Source: Albugo candida (Eukaryota; Oomycota; Peronosporomycetes; Albuginales). From it: a stretch of 64,000 nucleotides of DNA. The stretch's first letter is position 1. Every line of letters begins with the position of its first letter. The notes beneath the pieces were generated by a model. That model made no database searches. It was not told where the DNA came from and saw only the letters and a program-made list of their open reading frames with translations. The translations under genes were made by a program, and so were the position numbers. Location: NCBI GenBank assembly GCA_040437565.1, contig JBDOQK010000002.1:186001-250000 (forward strand), written 5' to 3'. Of the stretch, positions 11,634 to 23,038 are shown piece after piece.

Positions 11634-13581
11634 ACCTTTTACCCACATATCATCTTTATGATTTTTCGATTCAGAACTGTGCAGATGCAAATCAATTCTG
11701 TTTTATTGACAACTCCTCATAGTTAGTTGCGCGAAACATTGACTCACTTGCGCAATGAATTGAGTGCAAACGTCTTCTCCAAGATGTATCGCTCAGACTC
11801 GTCCTTTCGATTCGACAGGGTAGCGATGTATGCGAAAACACTTCTTTGTCACACTCTTTCTACACTGCAGCCTTTTTTACATGGGACTCTTTGTCTCTGA
11901 TAGCTTTGCAACATGCCTTGGTCTATCAGCGCTAAGATTGCGCGAGCTACTCCACTTGTATACAAAATGGCCTAAAGCGAGCTGCTGTGAATCGATGCGG
12001 GACCAAATGTATATGGACGCAATAAATACAATCTGAACGACTCATTGGCAACCCCTTGAAGCATCCTTTTTTAAAAAAAAACGGTAACACTTTGGCGCGA
12101 TCAGAGTCAGTGAGCTTGAGCCACTAAAATCATTTTCCAGGGTTTGAGACTTTCAATGAAAACGAGTTTTTTACCATCGTCGCCTACTCCAATAGCCATA
12201 GTCTGATAGTTATCCGATTGCTAAAGCGGGTTTGTACTCACTGATAGCTCTAGAAACTTTCGTTAGAAGGTACTGCTGCTTTGAGCGCTTGCGTAACACC
12301 TTGCGATAATCTGGTCGATCGCATAAGACTTTACACATACTGCTAATCTTCGCCTCAGTTCCCTTTCCAAGCAAAGTTCTAGCAGTAGAAGCGCAAAGTG
12401 ATGCCCTTGTTGCACAATTCACTTCGATAATTTAATTGTGTCTGGTGCCGTTCTCAGCTTTTCCTTCACTGAAAAGGTATTTTGATGGCAACACTAACAT
12501 CTGTATCGGCAGTTCCACCACCATAGACCGGAATGTACTGTTACGCACAAAACGTTTTCTGCAAATCTTGACCACATTTCAGTAATAAGATCGTTTCACG
12601 ATCTGCTGCGTTTATGCAGGTCTGATCATTTGCACAATAGCATTCATTGTTCGCCTAAAACATCTGCAACTCCTGTTCATCCTAGTATGTTTGCTCTATG
12701 ATAAGAGCGTATGGGTAANNNNNNNNNNNNNNNNNNNNNNNNNNNNNNNNNNNNNNNNNNNNNNNNNNNNNNNNNNNNNNNNNNNNNNNNNNNNNNNNNN
12801 NNNNNNNNNNNNNNNNNNGCCTAAAACATCTGCAACTCCTGTTCATCCTAGTATGTTTGCTCTATGATAAGAGCGTATGGGTAATTTCAAGAGCTGTACA
12901 GACCGAAATAAACAAGAATTGTCACCTTTCGTGAGTTTTGCACTTTTCAAAATTGTAAAACTGCCTGCCTGTAATGAAGCTTCTATCATTCGCCGTGAAG
13001 TCAAGATACAGCTCTTTAAGCTCCTGAGGGCATTTTTATTACATTTGGCAGAACTTCCAAACTTGTCCAGAATCAGTCCAATTCCATGTAAGAAAAAATA
13101 AAGGTACACAGAGCGTATCTTGCTTTCTTCAGGTCAGAAAAATTTTGCCCGCCTCGTTTCAGGGTGTTTGGGCTGAAGAATTGATGGATATAACATAAAG
13201 CTCCAGATCTATGCTTTCAGGAATGCTGAAGTACATCATCCAAAGAGGGTTGTAGAAGATTCGAACCGAATAGCTATCATGTGCTCTTGCAACGCAAATT
13301 TTTTGAATAACCCCATCCGACCTCTTATGAATCCTTAGTTCTAAACTGGGGAATATAGAACGGTGTCGTATCTTTGCTGTCTATGCACGGATCTCTTCAT
13401 CTCACACTACGATTAATTGATTACGCGTGACACAGTTCTACATACGATCGAAATACTCTAGCGGTTTATACATTTTGACTCGAGGCACAAAAAAGAATTA
13501 GACTATTGCTGAAGGTAAGATCACGGCGCTGGCTCGTGCACCAAGAGAGGATTTTGTATAAGAAAATTTGAACAATCCAAG
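11634..13581. other. Gene-poor stretch with an assembly gap at 12719-12818
   Basis: No convincing gene. The 100-N gap at 12719-12818 is bounded by an exact 66-bp repeat (12653-12718 and 12819-12884), the signature of two contig ends that overlap but were not merged. Short frames here have no recognisable product. Confidence 0.6.
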
Positions 13582-13932
13582 TCACTTCAAGGGTTCATCA
13601 TCACAAATATCGTCTGGATCGTATTCTGCGCCTAGCGCTCCTCTGTAAAAAACAAGCAACGCAACATATTTTGATGACGTGATGCTCTTGCCAGACAGCA
13701 GTTTAGTGAAGAATATCGAGATAGGTTTCTTTGTTAAATATCGAGTATCAGTAAAATAAAAATATAAATTCACAGCTGTCCAAAATTTGTCTCGATGGAT
13801 GGGAAAAGATTTTTTCCTGCGGTGCTCATTTTTCATCCATCTAAGGTAGTGAACGTTCAACTCATCTCTGACGCAAACAGTGTTATATAGACAGCATTTC
13901 GGCGTGTGTACTCTGTTACCAGGTCGCTCCAT
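13582..13932 (-). CDS. Possible small protein of unknown function
   Basis: A 116-codon frame from ATG 13932 with basic (NEHRRKKSFP) and aromatic segments and an acidic end (EYDPDDICDDEPLK). I recognise no family. It may be an exon of a spliced gene, since GTGAATTT lies in the middle of the frame, or a chance frame in a gene-poor region. Listed because the composition looks more protein-like than its neighbours. Confidence 0.25.
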   Translation of the reverse strand: MERPGNRVHTPKCCLYNTVCVRDELNVHYLRWMKNEHRRKKSFPIHRDKFWTAVNLYFYFTDTRYLTKKPISIFFTKLLSGKSITSSKYVALLVFYRGALGAEYDPDDICDDEPLK

Positions 13933-15088
13933 CCACAAATATTCATTCCGAGCAAGTAAGAGTCTCTTGCGCCATGGAATTTATTTGAACCTCAACATAC
14001 ATCAATGCATCACAGCTCTCCGAAGTACTGGCACAAAGATATCGAAAGAATACCCGCCCTCCTCTACAATCAGACGTGACGATCAACTAACTCCCATTTT
14101 TTCCTACAATTTCGCCAAGCACAGCAATGGATGGTGGCTATCACAATACACTATTCCCCGACTTTTATGTTCATGGAAGTGAAGCATGCCTAAGGCGCTG
14201 CTCAACGAAAAGCACTTTTTTGTTTTGTTTGTCACCAGTGGCATGATTAGTGTGGTGAATTCCTCAACAGACATCAATTTGTAGGATGTTGATGTATTTC
14301 AATGTCAGCATTCTTACAAGCGAATTACCGTGGATGCGTGGAGGAAGGCCGTTGCGCGAGATATCCGCAACGAACTTCGTGAAAAAGAGAAGTTTACATC
14401 CCAAATAACATCAGTATATAGAATAATATACTAACAGACGGGTCAGCATTGTGGGTCTCCACATCGGCAATTTGACAACGAACGCGTGCGCAAAAATGTA
14501 CAGGGCCCCAAGGAGTACGAAATACGAGCATCAGACTGGTACAAGATAGGCATTTTCATAATCGAGATGCGAATTCAGGATACCACTGGGATCGGGCGGT
14601 CATCTGATGCAGCCAATATTTTCGGAGAAAATTGACAATAGCACTGGACCGAGAAGGCTCTGCGAATGTAGAAGCACATGTGAATATTACGCAGTGAACA
14701 TCATCATATTGCTTTAACGATACACATATCTTATTCTATGACTGAAAGAGAAAAATGACGCATGGCGGTAACTCACGGCTTAATTCAAGTCACCTTGAAA
14801 GCAAACCGCTGATCGTAAGTCAATTAGCCTGGTATCAACGGAGACTAGAAGAGCATGGTGCGTTCTCTGATTGAATAACGAATGTTGGATTTGACTTCAG
14901 CGAGATAAGAACAGGCTATCTGTCAGTATCGAGGTGTGAATACTGGCTGAATCTGATCATCTCTCGAGAGAATTTCGAAAAGCGTTCATGCATCATCTTC
15001 TTAATTCAATGCTTTATCTGATACCTCTAGGGAGTGTTTGTAGTATTTCCCTCTATCACGATAAAGACTGGTAAGTTTGCTCGAATTT
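13933..15088. other. Gene-poor stretch
   Basis: No frame, RNA gene or repeat that I can support. Confidence 0.5.
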
Positions 15089-15448
15089 TTAAGAGATGCA
15101 ACACTGTCTCACATGTACAAGAACGTCTAAGGATGGAAAGGGTTGAATACTAACTTGTATTGTATAATTCCATGGAAATTGGCGATTGGTGGGCGCTGTG
15201 TAAGGAGCAAACCTTAGTGTGAAATCTTTGACGTTGAAGAAGTTATAGCCAAAGTAATTCATCCACACGATTTTCAAAATTTGTATAACAAAATGAGCAT
15301 GAAGTCCCCACATATACAGGGCCACGCAAACGCGATTAGATGCAGTCACCAAGCCGATCAAGAATTCACTGAAAGTGATGGTAACACACGAGGAGTAGAC
15401 ACGACAAGTAACGATAGGTACAAGTCGCAGCCGTAAAGCAGCGTTCAT
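15089..15448 (-). CDS. Small hydrophobic protein, possibly mitochondrial, unknown function
   Basis: A 119-codon frame from ATG 15448, divergent from the DHHC gene with 85 bp between the two start codons, which suggests a shared promoter. The N-terminus (MNAALRLRLVPIVTCRVYSS) is Arg-rich, has no acidic residues and resembles a mitochondrial presequence. One or two hydrophobic segments follow, then a conserved-looking tail (FTLRFAPYTAPTNRQFPWNY). The last part may hold a 51-nt in-frame intron starting GTTAGT after NYTIQ, which would give a slightly shorter protein ending CCIS. I do not recognise the family. Confidence 0.5.
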   Translation of the reverse strand: MNAALRLRLVPIVTCRVYSSCVTITFSEFLIGLVTASNRVCVALYMWGLHAHFVIQILKIVWMNYFGYNFFNVKDFTLRFAPYTAPTNRQFPWNYTIQVSIQPFPSLDVLVHVRQCCIS

Positions 15449-15533
15449 GGAGCCGAGTTTTCATTGACTTCGGTCGTTTAGGTACGCGATACTTAGTACT
15501 AATATCCGCCCGGCTGCATCGACTTGGTAGAGA

Positions 15534-16531
15534 ATGGGATGCTGTGAAACGCAAGTTCCCGCGCAATGCCGTTTTGTTCCTGTCATTCTAGTTCACACAT
15601 TGATAGTCTGGCTTTATGGAGCTTTCATATTGTACTCTCAACCACTTCTTTACAAAGTAGCTGATATACAAGAGCTTGCAGCCTTCCACACCACGTTTGG
15701 ATTGCTAGCATGGGCTTTAACGCAATGTTTGATGTCAACAGATTCCTTTTTGAGATCACCGGATGCTTCTGACCATACTCTTTACAATGCTTCGAGAGCG
15801 GTGGAAGTGAAATATAACGGAGAGCGACGATATTGTCGCAAATGTAAAGCAGCAAAACCGGATCGAACACATCACTGCAGTACTTGTGGCTGCTGTATTC
15901 TAAAAATGGATCATCATTGCATTTATATCAATAAGTACGTTATGCTTGGTGATACTTTTCCCTTGGCTTGATAGCTGATCTTGATCTCAGGTGCATTGGG
16001 TTTTACAATTACAAGTTCTTCCTTCAGTTTATTGGATGGAGTGCGGTGACTTGTCTGCAACATAGCTACCTTAACTTCCGATATATATCTGATCAGCATC
16101 TACAGCAGCTACTTTTAATGCTTTACTGGAGAAGAATCGATTTTTTTTCCGCAAGCTATCAGGTGAGATGATTATCCTGGATATTGGCACGATGAAAGGT
16201 TTGGTTGATGGTTTGTGGAAAGATTGTAGTTTCTTCCCTTACCAGTACATGCTTGGGTATTGCGTTGACTTTATTCTGGATGGTTCATGTGTATTTCATT
16301 TCTGTAAACATGACCACGGTGGAGTACTGCGAGAAGCGAAGAGATGGAGACTACATCAATCATTACGATGTTGGTATACTACAAAACTTTAAGCAGGTGT
16401 TTGGAACGTTACGTGAAATTCCATATTGGATTCTACCTTTACAAAGTCCAAGTGTTCTTAGACGCGGTCCTAGTGAATTCCCAGTCAATACGCTACAGCA
16501 TACTCTCGAGACGAAATTAAAATCGTCGTGA
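15534..16531 (+). CDS. DHHC zinc-finger protein S-acyltransferase, 3 exons
   Basis: Membrane palmitoyltransferase, 293 aa, from join(15534..15934, 15991..16162, 16223..16531). Intron 1 (56 nt) begins GTACGT and intron 2 (60 nt) GTGAGA; both preserve phase, and intron 2 removes an in-frame TGA. Two membrane segments (~18-38 and ~51-67) precede the Cys-rich domain that starts at residue 101 ([19 protein letters not shown]) with the catalytic DHHC at 126-129. After splicing it continues [12 protein letters not shown], the usual lead into the third helix, then a fourth helix ending near [15 protein letters not shown] and the [16 protein letters not shown] motif. The N-terminus MGCC could be myristoylated and acylated, which is inference. 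The exact acceptor of intron 2 is the least certain point (16198 is an alternative). Confidence 0.88.
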
Positions 16532-16776
16532 ATGTATAGGACTTTATTATGCTCGTTTCAAGTGATTTTGTGCAATCACGGTCTATTTCAGGTTCAGTTT
16601 AACCGTAACTTGATTGGCTGAACCGAAGACTGGTAAACGGTTCGCAGCGAAGTTGTAGCCGCGAAATTCTATCTGCCTGCATTCTTACAAGGTACCATAA
16701 TCATGTCGCGAGATACGTGGTGCTATGGGCTACTTTATGACTAACTTCTGTGCATGCTCCCATTTTATATGTTCAG

Positions 16777-17238
16777 ATGGTGCAAGTAACCCCTGTAGTT
16801 CGACACAAAATTGTCAAAAAGAAAGTGACCAAATTCAAACGACATCAATCGGACAATTTCATCCGCGTGCCTGTGAGTATCTGAAATGAAATACCAGTGT
16901 ACAAGTCAACTGATTTCATGATGTAGACTTCATGGCGCCGCCCAAAAGGTATTGATGGTCGTGTCCGTCGAAAGTTCAAAGGTGCAATTCGCATGCCAAA
17001 CATTGGTTACGGATCTAACAAGAAGACTCGTCATGTGCTACCCAATGGATTCAAGAAGTTTTTGGTGAAGAACATTGCTGAGCTTGAAGTTTTGCTCATG
17101 CACAATCGCAAATACTGCGCGGAGATTGCTCACAACGTATCCGGACGCAAGCGAACTGCGATAATTCAACGTGCAGAGCAGCTCAACATCCGAGTTACCA
17201 ACCCAAATGCCCGTGTTCGTGCTGAAGAGAACGAATAG
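16777..17238 (+). CDS. RPL32: 60S ribosomal protein eL32, 2 exons
   Basis: Large-subunit ribosomal protein, 135 aa, the same length as most eukaryotic eL32. Exons are 16777..16872 and 16927..17238; the 54-nt intron begins GTGAGT and ends TGTAG. The product starts [20 protein letters not shown] and continues [39 protein letters not shown] and ending EENE, all eL32 hallmarks. The ATG is directly preceded by TTCAG, so a 5'UTR intron ending at the start codon is possible, as in many ribosomal protein genes. It lies between the DHHC gene and COX11, all on the same strand but presumably transcribed separately. Confidence 0.95.
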
Positions 17239-17419
17239 GCGATACGAGTCACCCGATTAATAGTACTCAGCATTGCACTTTGAGTCGAATAGACTCCCAT
17301 CTGTTAAGCTGTTAGAATAAGAGCAGAATTGGCGCAAGCTTTTGTAGTTTCTTATTTCGATCAAGTACCGTACTTGCTGTATTAAGAGCTCACAAGCCTG
17401 TACTTTTGATTCGCGTTCG

Positions 17420-18091
17420 ATGAGGATGCGGTTGTCTACGTTACGTTTGACGGCGTTCGTTAGCCGCTTTAAAATGGGATCTGTCTATCGACAATATTCC
17501 AATTCACACTATGAAAAGTTACGAGAAAGAATGCAAAAAGAAACCAGGGAGAAGAATCGACGGGCTCTGATATATTTGACAGGATTTGCGATCTCGTGGT
17601 TGGGAATTTCATATGCTGCTGTTCCGCTCTACAAAGTGTTCTGCCAAATGACGGGATTTGGCGGTACAACACAACGAGCGACTTTAGAGAAAGTGGAAAA
17701 ACTGACACCACGAGAAGGAGCCAAACCCATCAAGATCACATTTGATGCAGGAGTGAGTAGCGTTCTGGAATGGAGCTTCCGTCCACAACAACGTGACGTT
17801 GTTGTCCTTCCTGGTGAAACAGCTCTGGCATTTTATACTGCGAAAAACAAAACGGAAAAGCCTATCACAGGTGTTGCAACGTACAATGTATATCCTCCCC
17901 AGGCTGGTGTTTACTTCAACAAAATTCAATGCTTTTGTTTCGATGAACAAAGACTAAAAGCTAAAGAAGAAATTGATATGCCTGTTCTCTTCTTCATAGA
18001 TCCCGAGATATGTGAGGATCCCTCACTGGCAAATATCAGCAACATCACATTGTCTTATACATTTTTCAAAACGGACGATGTTATAGAATAG
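17420..18091 (+). CDS. COX11: Cytochrome c oxidase assembly protein COX11 (CtaG family)
   Basis: Mitochondrial inner-membrane copper chaperone that supplies CuB to COX1. The protein is 223 aa in a single exon from ATG 17420. An Arg-rich presequence (MRMRLSTLRLTAFVSRF) precedes one membrane span (~48-68: ALIYLTGFAISWLGISYAAV), then PLYKVFCQMTGFGGTT, and the intermembrane-space Ig-like domain with the copper site CFCF in IQCFCFDEQ and the FFIDPEI motif. Length, order and motifs match the family, and no lesion is visible. Confidence 0.95.
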   Translation: MRMRLSTLRLTAFVSRFKMGSVYRQYSNSHYEKLRERMQKETREKNRRALIYLTGFAISWLGISYAAVPLYKVFCQMTGFGGTTQRATLEKVEKLTPREGAKPIKITFDAGVSSVLEWSFRPQQRDVVVLPGETALAFYTAKNKTEKPITGVATYNVYPPQAGVYFNKIQCFCFDEQRLKAKEEIDMPVLFFIDPEICEDPSLANISNITLSYTFFKTDDVIE

Positions 18092-18191
18092 GACCTAGGA
18101 AGCCTGTTGTCTCGTAACCAGAATGCTAACAGACTCGTGCTTTTCTGGTAAAATCCTGATTGGATCAATCTGCCCAATCCAATCTTTGGAT

Positions 18192-19056
18192 ATGATGAAC
18201 ATTCCAGCTGATACGAACGATCTTCCGCATTCGCATAACGATTTCTGCTGTGTACTTCCTCGATGATCTTCTCTAAATTCGGACTGGATTCATATGAAAG
18301 CATCAAGCTTGATGAGATTCAGGCGGCGTTTCTTCAGACACGAAAAACAGAGGTATTGAATGATACGCAGCCGATGGAATTCTCGAAATGGGAACGATTC
18401 AAACAAAACGTGTTTACAAAGCTAATATGCTGGAATATGAGGGTTGAGTCTGATCTTCATGAAGTAGTATCCACCCATGACGAGATGGAAGAGGAAATAA
18501 AGGCGGAAATCAGCTCGACTGCGGGGACTATGGCAAATGAGTTCATACGATGGCGAGAGCGCATTAGCTCCACTCAGTATGACGTGAAATGTGGAAAACT
18601 TTTAGAGAATTTATCCTTAAATGCAAGCACTGTAAGTGATTTGCAAGATAAGTCGAATGAGGCGGTACATAGTCTGCGTCCCAGCTACCGGCACGTGTAA
18701 ACTAAATGCGTTAGGGAAACTAAACTGGAAGGAGTGGATGAATTTCACGTATCATCTCCGCACAACATGTGCGAAAAATCTCGATCAAAACTAAACTTCG
18801 AATTATAGTTTGTTATATAGGCGTGATCCATAATAATCTCCGCCATCGTTCGATACACATGAGAAGGCCAACAAAGAAGCGAAAACGGAATTATTTTGGT
18901 ATAAAGGGTGAGGAAGTGATAAATGCGGAAGAAACAACCGCGCGCTTTATACCCATAAACAAGAAGAGAGAGTTTGCCTTTCTCAAATTCTCGTCACAAA
19001 CCGTGGGAGCAACCTCATCATCACCGATCCAGCTTCGTCCTGTGAGATTGTATTAG
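18192..19056 (+). CDS. Unidentified spliced gene, exon limits uncertain
   Basis: The main open frame runs from ATG 18263 to 18700 (MIFSKFGLDSYESIKLDEIQ at its start) and encodes a largely helical, charged protein with no domain I recognise. An alternative start at ATG 18192 (MMNIPADTNDLPHSH) could splice from GTACTT at about 18250 to the acceptor after GATTCAG, joining the same frame in phase. Downstream, a second frame (GVDEFHVSSPHNMCEKSRSK) and a Lys/Arg-rich frame to 19056 (RRPTKKRKRNYFG) look like later exons, and a GTAAGT donor sits at about 18631. I could not fix one model. The protein may be nuclear from its basic tail, which is weak inference. Confidence 0.45.
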
Positions 19057-19267
19057 CTTATTGTCCGTAACAGCTCACTTGATGAGAGAAATCAAACCAT
19101 TCGAGCGCGAGTGTGTGGTGTTAGCGGAGGTATCGCATTGCCTAGAAACCGTGCACACAACCTTAAGGCTTTGACAATTATGTTTTGGTAATCTACTTGG
19201 TATAGTATAAGAGATAAATATTTCAAGTATCGATCATCTTGCAGTTATCGAGTGCGCTTTAACTCGC

Positions 19268-19367
19268 NNNNNNNNNNNNNNNNNNNNNNNNNNNNNNNNN
19301 NNNNNNNNNNNNNNNNNNNNNNNNNNNNNNNNNNNNNNNNNNNNNNNNNNNNNNNNNNNNNNNNNNN
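19268..19367. other. Assembly gap (100 N) with duplicated flanks
   Basis: The 39 bp at 19229-19267 recur directly after the gap from 19368, consistent with unmerged contig ends. The stretch between 19057 and 19474 otherwise holds the DPH3 upstream region. Confidence 0.9.
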
Positions 19368-19474
19368 ATCGATCATCTTGCAGTTATCGAGTGCGCTTTA
19401 ACTCGCTACTATTGCGATAACTGATATGACGACCGGTACTTTACAAGTATTAAAATTCGACTGGCAGAAACGAA

Positions 19475-19684
19475 ATGGCGATTTATGATGAGATTGAAAT
19501 CGAAGACATGGAATTCGATGAAGTTGAACGAATTTATGACTACCCGTGTCCATGTGGTGATAAGTTCTTTATACCTTTAGACGAATTACTAGAAGGAGAA
19601 GATATTGCAACGTGTCCGAGCTGCTCACTGATCATTCAAATCATTTATGACCCTGACAAATTGCCGCCACTCAATAAGCCGTGA
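19475..19684 (+). CDS. DPH3: Diphthamide biosynthesis protein 3 (CSL zinc finger)
   Basis: A 69-aa small acidic protein that carries iron or zinc and donates electrons to DPH1-DPH2 in diphthamide formation on EF2; it also supports Elongator (KTI11). The CSL-type zinc finger is complete: [13 protein letters not shown] supplies CxC, and [10 protein letters not shown] supplies CxxC about 20 residues later. [15 protein letters not shown] is the typical acidic lead. Single exon, length as expected. Confidence 0.95.
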   Translation: MAIYDEIEIEDMEFDEVERIYDYPCPCGDKFFIPLDELLEGEDIATCPSCSLIIQIIYDPDKLPPLNKP

Positions 19685-19822
19685 GGTTTATGCTCAACTT
19701 ATGCAATACACACGTTTCAGGTTAATGTGTACAACAATCATTCATTGATCATATAAAACAAACCGAGTGAGCGGCAAATGTACAGCGCTAAGATCTACAA
19801 CTGTTACTTTACACACACTCTT

Positions 19823-21670
19823 CTAATGTTCGATTTGATCGTATTCCTTTCTCCCTTTTCGTCTTCCGCGAGTAAATAAATTCTGAATCGCTTCGAGCGG
19901 GAGGCCCTTGGTTTCAGGAAGCGCATGATATAAATACATCCATCCTGCGAGAGCAATTATACCATACAGCCAAAACGCACCATAAGGAGCAAGACTCTGA
20001 ATCATCGACAGGAACGTGAATGACATGATCAAGTTGCTGAACCAGTTGACAGTTGTGGATATACTAAGAGCGTAACTGCGAATCGCAAGAGGATATATTT
20101 CGGAATTGATGGTCCATGGCATTGGTCCCATACCACTCGCGAAAAATGCCAAGTACATGAACAAAGCGAAGAGAATGAGATATCCTGGGAGTTTGCTCTC
20201 ATTCACGCAATTGCCATACGACCAATTTCCTTGTGCACAGATGCCAAACACATCGCTTGTTCTATTACCAAGCAAGCACAAGTTGGTATTCATCTGTAGT
20301 GGAGGTGCAGCTGGTCGACTTTCGATGCAAAAGCCACACAACTCATTAGACACACAATCGAAACAAGTTCCAGCATGTCCACAAGCGCCAGCCCCCAAAA
20401 CAGGAGCTGACTGTGTATGTGCAAAATAAAAGCTACATCCCAAGGCAAAAAGGAAGAGGACCACGCCGGCCAGGCTACACAGAGTAAGTACTCTTCTACC
20501 TAAGCGGTCCACAAGATGGAGGCCAACAAAGGTGAATATAAAGTTGCTGAATGAAATAAGAGCTGCCATCCATATTGCGACAAAAGGCTCATTGAACCCA
20601 GCAATCTGGATTATGGTAGCCCCATAATACATCACTGTATTGATTCCAGAGAACTGCTGCAAAGCATTGAGTAGACAGCCAAGAACGAGGGAGCGAAGAA
20701 CTGGTCCTCGTCCAAGCTCGCACCAGACACTCGTACGTGGCAAATCTCGATCGTTTTTTTTGACTTCATTCAAAATTTGATCAAACTCCTCTGTTACGTC
20801 TTCCGTTCCTCGTATTTTTATCAAAGCTGCAAAAGCCTCACTGTGTTGAGATTTCTTGGTAATCAAGAATCGTGGGCTTTCTGTTCGATACAAATGTGAG
20901 CTTGATGATTACAAAGTGCTATAGAACAGAACCTGGGAGCATAAGAAACCCACAAAATTGAATACCTGCTGGTACTGCTCCTATGCCTAGCAGATAACGC
21001 CAACCCTTAGCTTTAGTACTCAAGAGGGCACTCAGGATGCAAGCAAAGAATTGCCCTCCTGTCACCAGAACGGTATTCAAGGAGACCAGTCGACCGCGAA
21101 TACGTGGTGGAGATATCTCGGCTATATAGAGGGGTACTACATCAACACAATTAGATAGACGAATCGGATATATAAGACATGCCATAGAGAGTACCTGTCA
21201 TGGAAGAAAATCCAAGCCCGAGACCGACGATGAATCGACCACATAAAAGGACTTCATAGGTATTCGCAACACCCATCAAGAGACTCCCAAGTGTGAACAG
21301 GAAGGAGGATAGAAGGATGACCGGTTTTCGACCGAATATATGATTGCTGAAGCTACTCAGTGATGCTCCAACTATAGCACCAAGAATGGCAGCTGAAACC
21401 ACACTCTCACTTTGAAATATGCTCAAGCCAAAAACGTCTGGACTTTTAATCAAAACTAGTACTCCAGAAATGACGCCCTATTCCAACAACCATCAATACA
21501 GCACCAAATGTGAAAATTTTGACTTGTTTACGTACAGTGTCGTAACCAAAGAGAAAACCACCGATTGTTGAGCAGATCATGAGAAGCCATAGATAATGAC
21601 TGTGTTTTTCTTTGATTGATTGTACTTCCATATCGTTTAGCGTGGTGCTTGGAACATGGAAACCTTCCAT
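19823..21670 (-). CDS. MFS sugar / proton myo-inositol cotransporter (HMIT/SLC2A13-like), 4 exons
   Basis: A 559-aa plasma-membrane or vacuolar transporter. Exons on the minus strand: 21670..21536, 21477..21195, 21136..20933 and 20880..19823, with introns of 58, 58 and 52 nt. Splicing restores [35 protein letters not shown] and LPESPRFL, three sugar-porter signatures. Other motifs are [25 protein letters not shown], a second GRR motif (DRLGRRV), [14 protein letters not shown] and PETKGLPLE. The long loop between helices 9 and 10 holds at least eight cysteines ([20 protein letters not shown]), like the PSI-type loop of animal HMIT. Substrate is inferred: inositol is more likely than hexose because of this loop. 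It converges with DPH3. Confidence 0.9.
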
Positions 21671-23038
21671 TTATGTCGGAATACTTGTAGAATTCTTAGA
21701 AAATGTTTTGGACCAATCGAGCAAGCTTGCCAATTTTGAAAGCTGTGTTACCATCAATCCTTGCTTCGTCCAAGGTTAAAGCCTCGCAAATTGAGCGAAG
21801 CTGTCATTCTCTGACTCTTTGAAGGCTTTCCGAGTGTCTACCCTTTACGCTCAAAGCACTTTATCTAGTATTTGATTCTACATTATACCCTTTGCAAGTC
21901 CATACCTACAAAGGTCCTAACCCAGCTACACAAATGCAAACGCAAGNNNNNNNNNNNNNNNNNNNNNNNNNNNNNNNNNNNNNNNNNNNNNNNNNNNNNN
22001 NNNNNNNNNNNNNNNNNNNNNNNNNNNNNNNNNNNNNNNNNNNNNNCATACCTACAAAGGTCCTAACCCAGCTACACAAATGCAAACGCAAGTCACCTTG
22101 AAAATTCTAGACATCAGGCTTTTGGTATCTGAAGATTCCGAGCTATCAACAATACAAACATAAAGGATAAAGTTTGTTAAATCCTTCATCATGTGCCAAG
22201 AGCAAGGTTCCTTCAGTACATCCCTGCCACCTTTAAGTAGTCTTTCCTATTCATTCACGTCGCATGGTCGTAAAAAGGCACATTCACATACAAATTGGCT
22301 TATCTAAATCAGTCTTTAAACGAAATCCGACTGATTACTTACCAAAAAATTAGTGGCTGAGTACATCAATTAGTGCAATGTATGCATGGTTTTGGCAATA
22401 AATAATACTATTCCGTCACGGTCAAAGATACGTAAGCCCGTAAAGCAGCAAAGTACCTTTCAACACTTGCTATGCCATAACAGCAAAATCGTGATTCTTC
22501 TTCGTGTGGTTGTATGATGTACTTGATACAGCAAAAATTATCATGTACATAAGGGTAATCTAGCCTTTTCCAAAGACGGTGAGTAAATCAAGTCGAAAAG
22601 ATAATACATTGTCGTATCGCTGTGCATTGTATATGAACTCTCAAAAATTTACATAATGAGCGCTGATGTACACCTTGCTTGAAATATACCACTTGATGCA
22701 ATTTTTCCCCTCAGTCGTACACCACTAATGAAACAATAAATAGATATGCTCGCTGAATATATCTTAGACTTTGCGATTGCAATTGTTGGGAATAACAGAC
22801 CATATCCACCCAAGACTTTTAAGAAACCTGATCACATATAGCAGTTTTGGTATCGGGTGAGCCTGCATCATAATGTGCATGCTTTTATAATCCGACGCCA
22901 TTTGAATGCACAAGTATCATCTCGGATCATTTCTACCACTCTGGCTTGCTTAAAAGACTAGTTGCAAATTTTCTATTGTGCGATTAGACGCACCAAATGG
23001 CACAGCCTGAAATTCATTATGCAAGAGAGTAGCATGGT
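21671..23038. other. Intergenic 1.4 kb with an assembly gap at 21947-22046
   Basis: The 46 bp before the gap (21901-21946) are repeated right after it (22047-22092), so this is an unmerged contig joint. The rest, to the 3' end of the E(z)-like gene, shows nothing I can name. Confidence 0.7.
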
